From: an uncultured Flavobacteriales bacterium
GTDB lineage: Bacteria > Bacteroidota > Bacteroidia > Flavobacteriales > Crocinitomicaceae
Assembly (NCBI GenBank): GCA_946482515.1
Contig: CAMLRS010000007.1
Coordinates: forward strand, 1-64,000
Direction: 5' to 3'
DNA: 64,000 bases
Positions 15,794-24,350 of this stretch are shown here, piece by piece. Position 1 is the first letter of the stretch. The number at the start of each line of letters is the position of its first letter. A program made the position numbers and the translations under genes. The notes beneath the pieces are model-generated. The model worked only from the letters and a program-made list of their open reading frames with translations, did not search any database and was not told the origin of the DNA.

Positions 15794-18010
15794 ATGAAAC
15801 AACTTCGCTTCGTCCTGATGTTGCTCCTGCTGCTGGTTGCCGGAAAAGCTGCGGCGCAGAGCGGTAGTGCTGAAAATTACCGTCGGGCGTATATGGCGGA
15901 GAAAAATCCGACCAAAAAATTCTGGCGACAGCTCGCGTTGGGGAAGTTTTACCAGAACAACGATATTGAGCGAGCGGATTCCATCCGCCATTTTATTCTC
16001 ATGAGCAGCCGGGCGGAAAATGACTCGGCGCGTTTATATGCCCTGGTGTACGACCTCGAGATCGACGAATTGCGCGGAAATAAGGCGGCTTATTACACCA
16101 AAATCCTGCAATTGCAGCCCTTTCTGGGTCGCTTGAAAGATCCGCGATCGCAGGTCATGATCTTCCATTTCCTCGCCGATTACCACATTACGTTCCGCGA
16201 ATACCAGCAGGCTGAATTGTACCTCACGGAAGCTGCTGTGCTTGCCAAGCGGGCGCGTTATTACGATTGCCTGGGCAATAACTTCCGGCTGAAAGCACAG
16301 CTGGAAATGGAACAGAACAACAAGACGCTGGCCCTGAAATACGTCGATGAAGCCATCCAGTACTCGCGCCGTTCTACCGATAAAGGCTTGCTCGCAGCCT
16401 GTTTCAACATGCAGGCGCGCATCTACATGTATTTCGGTCAGATCGAATTGAGCGTATCGAAAAACCTCATCGCCCGCGAGCTGGCCGTTGAAGCCGGGGA
16501 TTATCCGAACGTAGCCAACTACCAGCGTGAACTGGGGGAGGCGCAGTTCTCGATCTACAACTACGACGATGCCAGCCGGAGCTTCTTCGATTCGAAGGAA
16601 ACGGCCGAGCGCATTCACGATAAGCGCCAGATCGGGTTGGTGACCATCGACCTCGGATTGCTCTACACTGCCCGGAAAGAATACAACCGCGCCACGCAGC
16701 TGCTCCGCGAAGCCATCCGCATCCTTCAGAAATACAACGATGAAGACGGTCTCGGATTCGCGCATATGTATCTCGGAAACGTTTACCGTGAGAACGGAAA
16801 TTACAACGAAGCCCTCCGCGATTACAACAAGGCGCTCGTCTATTTTGAGTCGGCGGCCAACCGCGCCGAGATCGCTTCGGTGTACCACCTCGTAGGAACG
16901 GTTTTCGAGAAGCAGGGGAAATACGCCAACGCCTTGGTTTATCTCAACCGCGCGGTGGAAATCCGTTCGCAATTCGGTTTTAAAGGAGCGGCCTATCCGT
17001 CTTACCGCGCTATTGCCGAAGTGTACCAGAAAACCGGCAATCTCCAGCTGGCCTACAAATACCTCGAAATGTATTCCGATTATTCGGACAGCGCCCGTAT
17101 GGTCGAAGTGAGCACGAAAATCGCGGAAATCTCCGAGCTGTACCGTTCCGAGCAGCTCGAGCGCATGGTTGCCATGCAGGCCGATTCAATCGAATTGCAG
17201 CGCAAGGAAAAGGACCTGACTTCCGCACAGCTGGAAAACACGGAGCTCCGAAACATCTTCCAGACCTACGTAATCATCGGATTTTTGCTCCTGCTGATAC
17301 TGGGAGTCATCATTTTCTACAACCGCTGGCGACAGCGCAATATCATGCAGCTTCAGCGCGAGGCGGAAATGGCCCAGGTGCTGCTGCGTTCACAGATGAA
17401 CCCGCATTTCGTCTTCAACGCCATGTCGGTGATACAAAGCTATATCTACGAAAACGACACGAAGAATTCCGCCAAGTTCCTGGTGAATTTCTCCAAGCTC
17501 ATGCGACTCATCCTCGAGAACTCTTCCAAAGAATTTATCCCGATCACCACCGAGATCGACATCCTCACCAAATACCTCGAAACGCAGAAGCTGCGCTTCA
17601 CCGACCGCTTTGAATTCGATATCAGTATTGAACCGGAGCTGCTGGAAGACGGCCTCGTCATCCCGCCGATGATCACCCAGCCCTTCATTGAAAATGCGAT
17701 CGAACACGGTCAGCTGCATACCATTGAAGGCGGTTTTATCCACATCCGTTTCTCCCGTCAGCTGGACATGCTCAACGTGGTGATCGAAGACAACGGTGTG
17801 GGTCGGAAAGGTGCCGGGCAAAGCAAGAAAAGCAAGGACCACAAGAGCATGGCGATGAAAATCACCCAGGATCGCATCAACAACCTCAGTTACAAATACC
17901 GCATCCAGGGCTCCATGGAAATCTCCGATTACAACCCGAAAGAAGAAACCGGCACCCGCGTGGTGCTGTTCCTGCCTTACAGAACGGAAGCGTCGAAGGT
18001 CAACGCATAA
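15794..18010 (+). CDS. TPR-containing LytS-type sensor histidine kinase
   Basis: This 738-aa protein has a signal peptide (~1-22, ending AAAQ), a periplasmic TPR array (~30-430, with repeats such as GFAHMYLGNVYRENGNYNEAL), a coiled-coil linker, one transmembrane helix (~488-510) and a cytoplasmic His_kinase domain. The phospho-acceptor is His538 in QMNPHFVFNAMS. The ATPase part has PPMITQPFIENAIEHG and DNGVGRKGAG. Such kinases usually partner with LytTR response regulators, but none is adjacent, so the partner is elsewhere. It ends 57 nt from the convergent gcvP, with a shared terminator between them. Confidence 0.93.
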   Translation: MKQLRFVLMLLLLLVAGKAAAQSGSAENYRRAYMAEKNPTKKFWRQLALGKFYQNNDIERADSIRHFILMSSRAENDSARLYALVYDLEIDELRGNKAAYYTKILQLQPFLGRLKDPRSQVMIFHFLADYHITFREYQQAELYLTEAAVLAKRARYYDCLGNNFRLKAQLEMEQNNKTLALKYVDEAIQYSRRSTDKGLLAACFNMQARIYMYFGQIELSVSKNLIARELAVEAGDYPNVANYQRELGEAQFSIYNYDDASRSFFDSKETAERIHDKRQIGLVTIDLGLLYTARKEYNRATQLLREAIRILQKYNDEDGLGFAHMYLGNVYRENGNYNEALRDYNKALVYFESAANRAEIASVYHLVGTVFEKQGKYANALVYLNRAVEIRSQFGFKGAAYPSYRAIAEVYQKTGNLQLAYKYLEMYSDYSDSARMVEVSTKIAEISELYRSEQLERMVAMQADSIELQRKEKDLTSAQLENTELRNIFQTYVIIGFLLLLILGVIIFYNRWRQRNIMQLQREAEMAQVLLRSQMNPHFVFNAMSVIQSYIYENDTKNSAKFLVNFSKLMRLILENSSKEFIPITTEIDILTKYLETQKLRFTDRFEFDISIEPELLEDGLVIPPMITQPFIENAIEHGQLHTIEGGFIHIRFSRQLDMLNVVIEDNGVGRKGAGQSKKSKDHKSMAMKITQDRINNLSYKYRIQGSMEISDYNPKEETGTRVVLFLPYRTEASKVNA

Positions 18011-18015
18011 TAAAA

Positions 18016-18044
18016 CAAAAAACCCCTCTCGTTTCGGAGAAGGG
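18016..18044 (-). terminator. Terminator between the convergent kinase and gcvP genes
   Basis: On the minus strand a hairpin (GGG-TCTC type arms, 18023-18030 with 18036-18044) is followed by TTTTTTG. One mismatch interrupts the stem. It serves gcvP best; on the plus strand the T-tract is poor. Confidence 0.7.
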
Positions 18045-18067
18045 CTTTCGCTTAAAAAAGGTTTTTA

Positions 18068-20908
18068 TTACGCCTCCACGTGCATGTAGCTTTCCACGCT
18101 TGGACAGGAGCAAATCAGGTTGCGGTCGCCGTAGGCGTTGTCTACGCGGCGAACAGGCACCCAGTATTTCCATTCTTTCAGGTAAGCAACCGGGTAAGCG
18201 GCTTCCTGTGGTGAGTATGGATAGTTCCAGTCTTTGTTGATGATGCAGTCGGCAGTGTGCGGTGCGTTTTTCAGGAGGTTGTTTTCCTTGTCCGCGTGGC
18301 CGTTTTCGATCTCTTTGATCTCCTGACGGATCTTGATCATCGCTTCGATGAAGCGGTCGAGCTCGTCCTTGTCTTCCGATTCGGTTGGCTCGATCATCAG
18401 TGTTCCGGCAACCGGGAACGAAACAGTCGGAGCGTGGAAACCGAAGTCGATCAGGCGCTTGGCCATATCAGCTACTTCCACATCGGCTGTGCGTTTGAAA
18501 TCGCGGCAGTCGAGGATCATCTCGTGTGCTACGGTTCCGTTTTTACCGGTATAAAGAATGTTGTAATGTCCTTTGAGCTTCGCTGCGATGTAGTTGGCGT
18601 TCAGGATCGCTGCTTCCGTCGATTCGCGCAGGCCTTGTGCACCGAGCATTTTGATGTAGCCATACGAAATGAGCAGGATCAGCGCGCTTCCGTAAGGAGC
18701 AGCTGAAACCGCGTGAATGGCTTTCTCGCCACCAGCCTGGATTATCGGGTTTCCAGGAAGGAATGGAGCGAGGTGAGCTGCTACGCCGATCGGGCCCATT
18801 CCAGGACCACCACCACCGTGTGGAATGGCGAAAGTCTTGTGCAGGTTCAGGTGACAAACGTCGGCACCGATGTTGCCCGGATTGGTCAAGCCAACCTGTG
18901 CGTTCATATTCGCGCCGTCCATGTAAACCTGTCCGCCGTTATCGTGAATGATAGATGTGATCTCGCGGATGCCTTCTTCGTAAACACCATGCGTGGAAGG
19001 ATACGTGACCATCAATCCGGCCAGCTCGTCTTTCAGCTCCGTTGCTACTTTGCGCAGCTCGTCGATGTTGATGTTTCCGTTCTCGTCGCAGCCAGTTACC
19101 ACTACTTCGAATCCGGCCATAACTGCCGAAGCCGGGTTGGTTCCGTGTGCAGAAGAAGGAATGATCATCTTCGTGCGGTTCATATCGCCACGTGATTCGT
19201 GGTACGCTTTGATCACCATCAGACCGGCGTATTCGCCCTGCGCACCGGAGTTCGGCTGCAATGACATCGCCGCGAAGCCTGTACAAGCGCAAAGATCGTC
19301 TTCCAGCTGACGCAGCATGGCGTGGTAGCCGGCAGCCTGCTCAACCGGAGCAAACGGGTGCATATTCGCAAATTGCGGGTTGGTGATCGGAATCAGCTCG
19401 GAAGCCGCGTTCAGCTTCATGGTGCAGGAACCCAGTGGGATCATGCTGTGAACGAGCGAAAGGTCTTTGTTTTCAAGACGCTTCAGGTAGCGCATCATTT
19501 TCGATTCGGAATGATGCACGTTGAATACCGGGTGGCTGAATACCGCATCTGTGCGCAGGAATCCTGCCGGAATGCTGGATTCGGAATCCGCGGAAATGTC
19601 CGGCTGAACACCGAAGATCTCCAGGATGGTTGCAACGTCTGCAAGCGTATGTGGCTCGCCGAAGCTGATCGTCAGCTCGTTTTCGTTGATGTAACGGAAG
19701 TTGTATCCGGCTTTTTCGGCAGCGCTCTTAACAGCGACAACATTTACGCCTTTTACGCGGATCGTGTCGAAGAACGGACGGCTGTCGACTTCAATACCAT
19801 TGTTGGTGAGCGCCTTAGCAGTTTTTGTAGCAAGACTGTGTACGTGTCCGGCAATGGCTTTCATACCGGCCGGTCCGTGGTAAACAGCATACATACTTGC
19901 CATAACGGCCAGCAGCGCCTGTGCTGTACAAATATTGGAAGTCGCTTTGTCGCGCTTGATGTGCTGCTCGCGTGTCTGGAGCGCCATGCGCAGTGCGAGG
20001 TTGTCGTCGGCATCTTTGGAAACCCCGATGATACGGCCCGGCATGTTGCGTTTGTAATCGTCTTTGGCAGCGAAGAAAGCGGCGTGCGGGCCACCGTAAC
20101 CCATTGGTACGCCGAAACGCTGGGAAGAACCGAATACCACATCGGCACCCAGTGAGCCCGGCGATTGCAACAGTACCAGCGAAAGAATATCGGCTGCTAC
20201 GGCTACACGCAATCCTTCGTTGCGGGAAGTGAATGCCTTCAGATCGGTGATCGCACCGTTTGTATCCGGGTATTGAACGATCGCTCCGAAGAACGTACCG
20301 TCGGTTTGGAATGTTTCTGCATCACCGATCACCAGCTCGATTCCGAGGTTGAGTGCACGGCCCTGTACCACTTCAATGGTTTGCGGGAACGCCGTATCGG
20401 CAATGAAAAACTTATTGTTGTTGTCTTTGAGCTCCTGGCGTGAGCGCGCGTTGAAGAACATGATCATCGCTTCGGAAGCGGCTGTTCCTTCATCCAAAAG
20501 GGAAGCGTTTGCGATCTCCATTCCGGTGAGCTCCATCACCATGGTCTGGAAGTTCAGCAAGGCCTCCAATCGACCCTGGGAAATCTCAGCCTGGTAAGGC
20601 GTGTAAGCCGTATACCATCCCGGATTTTCCAACACGTTGCGCAAAATTACGGAAGGTGTGATCGTTTCGTTGTATCCCAGGCCGATAAAAGATTTATACA
20701 CCTGGTTCTGTTTACCCAGCTCGGTAATGTGTTGCAGGTATTCCTGTTCGCTCATGGCTGGGGCTATGCTCAGTTCGCTGTTCAGGCGGATCGGAGAAGG
20801 AATGGTTTTATCAATCAGCTCCGCGATGGATTTGACACCAATTTGTTCCAGCATTGCTGACTTTTCAGCGGTATCCGGCCCAATGTGTCGCGATGAAAAT
20901 GCGCTCAT
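18068..20908 (-). CDS. gcvP: Glycine dehydrogenase (decarboxylating), P-protein
   Basis: This 946-aa homodimeric-type P-protein of the glycine cleavage system decarboxylates glycine on PLP and passes the aminomethyl group to the H-protein lipoyl arm. The N-terminal half begins FSSRHIGP and has the NASLLDEGTAA segment. The C-terminal half has the PLP-binding NLHKTFAIPHGGGGPG, where Lys forms the internal aldimine. Length fits single-chain GcvP. The start at 20908 (MSAFSSRHIGP) is preferred because TATATTTG, an exact TAnnTTTG -7 box on the minus strand, lies at 20933-20940, so the upstream ATG at 20935 would fall inside the promoter. No gcvT or gcvH is nearby. Confidence 0.97.
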   Translation of the reverse strand: MSAFSSRHIGPDTAEKSAMLEQIGVKSIAELIDKTIPSPIRLNSELSIAPAMSEQEYLQHITELGKQNQVYKSFIGLGYNETITPSVILRNVLENPGWYTAYTPYQAEISQGRLEALLNFQTMVMELTGMEIANASLLDEGTAASEAMIMFFNARSRQELKDNNNKFFIADTAFPQTIEVVQGRALNLGIELVIGDAETFQTDGTFFGAIVQYPDTNGAITDLKAFTSRNEGLRVAVAADILSLVLLQSPGSLGADVVFGSSQRFGVPMGYGGPHAAFFAAKDDYKRNMPGRIIGVSKDADDNLALRMALQTREQHIKRDKATSNICTAQALLAVMASMYAVYHGPAGMKAIAGHVHSLATKTAKALTNNGIEVDSRPFFDTIRVKGVNVVAVKSAAEKAGYNFRYINENELTISFGEPHTLADVATILEIFGVQPDISADSESSIPAGFLRTDAVFSHPVFNVHHSESKMMRYLKRLENKDLSLVHSMIPLGSCTMKLNAASELIPITNPQFANMHPFAPVEQAAGYHAMLRQLEDDLCACTGFAAMSLQPNSGAQGEYAGLMVIKAYHESRGDMNRTKMIIPSSAHGTNPASAVMAGFEVVVTGCDENGNINIDELRKVATELKDELAGLMVTYPSTHGVYEEGIREITSIIHDNGGQVYMDGANMNAQVGLTNPGNIGADVCHLNLHKTFAIPHGGGGPGMGPIGVAAHLAPFLPGNPIIQAGGEKAIHAVSAAPYGSALILLISYGYIKMLGAQGLRESTEAAILNANYIAAKLKGHYNILYTGKNGTVAHEMILDCRDFKRTADVEVADMAKRLIDFGFHAPTVSFPVAGTLMIEPTESEDKDELDRFIEAMIKIRQEIKEIENGHADKENNLLKNAPHTADCIINKDWNYPYSPQEAAYPVAYLKEWKYWVPVRRVDNAYGDRNLICSCPSVESYMHVEA

Positions 20909-20932
20909 GTTTATTCGATGATTTTGAGACTG

Positions 20933-20940
20933 CAAATATA
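20933..20940 (-). promoter_or_regulatory. Candidate -7 box of the gcvP promoter
   Basis: TATATTTG on the minus strand matches TAnnTTTG, 24 nt upstream of the chosen gcvP start. No strong -33 TTG is seen. Confidence 0.5.
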
Positions 20941-20949
20941 CTTCGAATT

Positions 20950-21055
20950 AGTGAATTGTGAGGAGTGAACAGTGAACAGATACTCATAGTCCTAAATTGC
21001 ACCCACAGCAGGAACTGTTCACTACCAACAATTCACTCTTCACTCATTCGCGCAA
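20950..21055. repeat. Inverted GTGAACAG/CTGTTCAC repeat pair
   Basis: A block of GTGAATTGTGAGGAGTGAAC type on the left (20950-20980) faces a related block in opposite orientation on the right (CTGTTCACT...CAATTCACTCTTCACTC, 21018-21050). The halves share GTGAATTGT, AGTGAA and GTGAACAG words in inverted order. They fill the space between gcvP and the TonB-like gene. Confidence 0.6.
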
Positions 21056-21104
21056 TCCTTCGCCCGATCGGCGGGAAACCACTATTTTTGCAAAAAATTA
21101 CCCT

Positions 21105-21932
21105 ATGAAATTGTGCTTGACCGCCTTTGCCGTTTGCTGTATACATCTGTTGACGACTGCTCAGGATACGATTGTATCCTACCGGGATGAATTGGGAAAT
21201 ACTGCCACCAGAACCAATGCTCACTACCAGCGCAAAACTATTCGAAAAGGAGCGGCTTATGAAGTGTTCGAATATTACCTGAGTAATAATCAATTAAAGC
21301 TGCACGGGCATTTTTCGGACGAAAAACTGGAAGTCGAGCATGGGCATTTCCTGACCTATTTCGAAAGTGGGAAAATTGCGACGGATAGGGTTTTTATCGA
21401 CGGAAAAATACAGGGCAAAGCGCTGCGCTATTATGAAAATGGGCTTGTAGCCGACAACGAGCGTTATCAGCAGGACAAATTGGAAGACACCAGCAGGTAT
21501 TATCATGAAAACGGGCAGATTGCTTCCATCGAAGTATATGAAATGGACAGTCTGAAATCCTTTGAACTGTTCCATGAGGACGGAACGAAAGACACAATTA
21601 CAACTGATGTCAACAGACCAGCCGAATTCCCCGGAGGAAAACAGGCTTTATACCGGTTTTTAGGGGAGAATCTGGTTTATCCCAAAAGGGCGATAAAAGA
21701 GGAAATCGAAGGAAGGTGTTCGCTCCGTTTCATAATAGATACGGAAGGAAATGTTGCGGAAGTAAAGGTCAGAGAGGGCGTTGCCGGTTGCCGTGAATGC
21801 GATGCTGAAGCCATTCGGGTAGTTCAGCTCATGCCAAGATGGACGCCGGGGATCAGTCACAACAGGGTCGTCAATTCCTATTATAATATGCCGATTACTT
21901 TTAAGTTGAAAGGGAGAAAAAAACGCAGGTAA
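21105..21932 (+). CDS. Secreted MORN-like repeat protein with TonB C-terminal domain
   Basis: This 275-aa protein has a signal peptide (~1-20, ending LLTTAQ). A repeat region follows with KLHGHFSDEKLEVEHGHFLTYF-like and ALRYYENGLVADNERY units, typical of antitoxin-wing/MORN-like repeats of Bacteroidota. The C-terminal ~95 residues form a TonB_C fold (FPGGKQALYRFLGENLVYP, then GRCSLRFIIDTEGNV and MPRWTPG). Proteins of this type face the periplasm or outer membrane; the partner is unknown. The start at 21105 is chosen because it gives a clean signal peptide; the upstream frame runs through the inverted repeat. Confidence 0.85.
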   Translation: MKLCLTAFAVCCIHLLTTAQDTIVSYRDELGNTATRTNAHYQRKTIRKGAAYEVFEYYLSNNQLKLHGHFSDEKLEVEHGHFLTYFESGKIATDRVFIDGKIQGKALRYYENGLVADNERYQQDKLEDTSRYYHENGQIASIEVYEMDSLKSFELFHEDGTKDTITTDVNRPAEFPGGKQALYRFLGENLVYPKRAIKEEIEGRCSLRFIIDTEGNVAEVKVREGVAGCRECDAEAIRVVQLMPRWTPGISHNRVVNSYYNMPITFKLKGRKKRR

Positions 21933-22187
21933 TTACTCCGCACAATCCTTCATCCGCTCGCGCATCTGAGGGCCGTCCATGGTCTTGAACTCGGCGCATT
22001 TCTTTTCTTTATCCGCCTTAAGTGTTTTGAGCTTTGCTTCGCGCTCTTTTGTACGGCCTTTTTCCAGGATTTCGTTGGCCTGTTTGTTCAGGGCATTTCC
22101 CGAGTCGATGCAAGCGCAGATCGTATCGCGTTCGCCACAGCCGGCAAGTAAAAGAATCGTAAGAGGAAGAAGAAATGCTTTTTTCAT
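21933..22187 (-). CDS. Small lipoprotein
   Basis: This 84-aa protein has a signal sequence with lipobox LLAGC (Cys17), followed by a Cys-containing CACIDSGNAL segment and a highly charged, probably helical region (EILEKGRTKEREAKLKTLKA) with two more Cys. No family is recognised. It is convergent with the TonB_C gene, whose stop codon ends at 21932, so the two stop codons abut. Confidence 0.75.
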   Translation of the reverse strand: MKKAFLLPLTILLLAGCGERDTICACIDSGNALNKQANEILEKGRTKEREAKLKTLKADKEKKCAEFKTMDGPQMRERMKDCAE

Positions 22188-22364
22188 ACGGTAAAGTTAA
22201 TGAGTTTCTGAGTCGGTTTTCCGGTCTCCAGTCTTCCGTCTCCAGTCAGTCTTGATGTCTTAACATCCTGAAATCCTAATGTCCGGACATCCGTCCTCAA
22301 AAATAGAAAAATCGCACCCCATCTTCTGCGGAATCGGTAAGTTTGTGAAACGACACATTCAACA

Positions 22365-23495
22365 ATGCATTCAAAACTTCCCAATACCGGCACGACCATT
22401 TTCACCACCATGTCGAAAATGGCGGCCGACCACAACGCGATCAATCTTTCGCAGGGTTTCCCCAATTTCCCGGTCGACGAGCAATTGCAGGAGCTGCTGG
22501 CGCGAAATGTCCGGGAGAATGTACACCAGTATGCACCCATGGCCGGTTTGCCTGCATTGCAGGAACAGATAGCGGTTCTGGTGGAACAGCGCTACAAACG
22601 CAACATCAGCACAGCAACCGAATTGCTCATTACGGCAGGCGCTACCCAAGGAATTTTTACCGCCATCCAGGCGCTGGTACATCCGGGCGATGAGGTGATC
22701 ATTATTGATCCTGCCTACGATTGCTACGACCCGGCGGTTGTGCTCGCAGGCGGAAAAGCAACGCACATCGCCATGCGGGAAGATTTCACCATCGACTGGC
22801 ACGAGCTGCGCGAAGTGGTGAGTCAGCGCACGCGATTGCTGTTCATCAACAACCCGCACAATCCTTCCGGTCAGCTGCTCACAGAAGAAGACGAGCGCCA
22901 GCTGCTGCGGGTCATGGAAGACTACCCGAACCTGTTGCTGCTCTCCGATGAGGTATATGAATTCATCACCTTCGATGCGCCGCACCGTTCGGCACACGAC
23001 CACGAGCTGCTTCGACAGCGGGCGGTTATCGTTTCTTCTTTTGGAAAAACCTTTCACATCACCGGCTGGAAAATCGGTTACATGATCGCGCCCGAGCACC
23101 TGATGAAAGAAATCAAAAAAGTGCACCAATACCTGGTGTTCTCGGTCAACAGCCTGGCGCAAAAAACACTGGCCGATTACCTGCCATTGGCCCCCGTCGA
23201 TGGACTCGGCGCATTTTACAAGCAAAAACGTGATCTGTTCCGGTCTCTTATAGCCGACAGCCGCTTTGAGCTGCTGCCGTGCGAAGGCTCGTACTTCCAG
23301 ACCGCCCGCTATACGGCAATCGCCGATCTGCGCGATACGCAATTCTGTGAATGGCTGGTGAAAGAAGCCGGCGTGGCGGCCATTCCGCTTTCGCCGTTTT
23401 TCGAAGACCGCCGCGATTACCATACCATTCGCTTTTGCTTTGCCAAAACCGACGAGACCCTTCAACAAGCAGCAGAACAGTTATGCAGGATCTGA
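22365..23495 (+). CDS. Class I/II aminotransferase (methionine/glutamine transaminase type)
   Basis: This 376-aa PLP enzyme of aminotransferase fold I resembles YbdL/kynurenine aminotransferase-like proteins. Motifs: INLSQGFPNFP near the N-terminus, ITAGATQGIF, NNPHNPSG, SDEVYE and the PLP lysine Lys228 in SFGKTFHITGWKIGY. Such enzymes transfer the amino group of methionine or glutamine to 2-oxo acids. The next gene, an omega-amidase-like nitrilase, starts inside its last codons (13-nt overlap), which supports a glutamine transaminase/omega-amidase or methionine-salvage role. Confidence 0.92.
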   Translation: MHSKLPNTGTTIFTTMSKMAADHNAINLSQGFPNFPVDEQLQELLARNVRENVHQYAPMAGLPALQEQIAVLVEQRYKRNISTATELLITAGATQGIFTAIQALVHPGDEVIIIDPAYDCYDPAVVLAGGKATHIAMREDFTIDWHELREVVSQRTRLLFINNPHNPSGQLLTEEDERQLLRVMEDYPNLLLLSDEVYEFITFDAPHRSAHDHELLRQRAVIVSSFGKTFHITGWKIGYMIAPEHLMKEIKKVHQYLVFSVNSLAQKTLADYLPLAPVDGLGAFYKQKRDLFRSLIADSRFELLPCEGSYFQTARYTAIADLRDTQFCEWLVKEAGVAAIPLSPFFEDRRDYHTIRFCFAKTDETLQQAAEQLCRI

Positions 23496-24259
23496 CGATA
23501 GCATTGGCCCAGGTAAACCAGATCTGGGAAGACAAAACCGCCAACCTGGCGCATTTTGAACAGCTGCTCGACGGGCTCGAAAAAGCAGACCTTATATTAT
23601 TGCCCGAAATGTTCCACACCGGTTTTTCCATGAATGCTGCGGTATTGGCCGAAACCATGGAGGCATCACCGGCGCTCGACTGGCTGAAGAAAACCGCCCG
23701 AAAAACCGATGCAGCGATCTACACCTCTTTCATCGCGCGCGAGGGGGAACAATTCCACAACCGGGGCGTTTTCGTGGAACCATCGGGAACCGTCCATATT
23801 TATGATAAGCGAAAAGTGTTCGGCCTGGCAGGCGAGCATGAAACCTATACGCCCGGCACCGAAGAAACCATCGTTTCTTTCCGTGGCTGGAACATTCAGC
23901 TGCAGATCTGCTACGATCTTCGTTTCCCCGAAAATGCCCGCAACAGATTGGATGCTTCCGGGAAGCCGCAGTACGACCTGTTGCTCTATGTGGCCAACTG
24001 GCCGGATCGTCGCGTAGCGCACTGGAGCGCCTTGCTGCCGGCACGCGCTATTGAAAATCAATGCTATGTTGCAGGCGTGAACCGCGTGGGTGAAGATGCC
24101 ACCGGATTGAGCTATTCAGGTGGCAGTGTGGTGTGTTCGCCACTCGGAGAAACACTTTTATCCTACGAAACCGGTAGGGAAAGTATACAAACGGTTCGGC
24201 TGTCGGCGTCCGGTTTGAACGAAATCCGTCGTTTGCTCCCGTTTTTAAAAGACTGTTAA
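23483..24259 (+). CDS. Nitrilase-family amidohydrolase (omega-amidase-like)
   Basis: This 258-aa cytoplasmic C-N hydrolase has the full triad: Glu42 (LLPEMFHTGF), Lys109 (YDKRKVF) and Cys143 (ICYDLRFPE). It resembles YafV/NIT2, which hydrolyse alpha-ketoglutaramate or ketosuccinamate made by glutamine or asparagine transaminases. It starts at ATG 23483, overlapping the aminotransferase stop by 13 nt, so translation is probably coupled and the two act in sequence. The longer in-frame upstream extension lies within the aminotransferase and is not used. Confidence 0.92.
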   Translation: MQDLTIALAQVNQIWEDKTANLAHFEQLLDGLEKADLILLPEMFHTGFSMNAAVLAETMEASPALDWLKKTARKTDAAIYTSFIAREGEQFHNRGVFVEPSGTVHIYDKRKVFGLAGEHETYTPGTEETIVSFRGWNIQLQICYDLRFPENARNRLDASGKPQYDLLLYVANWPDRRVAHWSALLPARAIENQCYVAGVNRVGEDATGLSYSGGSVVCSPLGETLLSYETGRESIQTVRLSASGLNEIRRLLPFLKDC

Positions 24260-24297
24260 CCACCTTTTACTATAATTTTCATACCGTTCACTCATTA

Positions 24298-24331
24298 TTT
24301 TTGTTATTTACACAGAAGAAATTAACTTTAG
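24298..24331 (+). promoter_or_regulatory. Promoter of the 643-aa T9SS protein gene
   Basis: TTTTTG (24298-24303) is followed after 19 nt by TAACTTTAG (24323-24331), close to TAnnTTTG. The start codon is 20 nt further on. The spacing equals that at 45751-45784. Confidence 0.7.
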
Positions 24332-24350
24332 TGTCTCAAATTCACATTAT

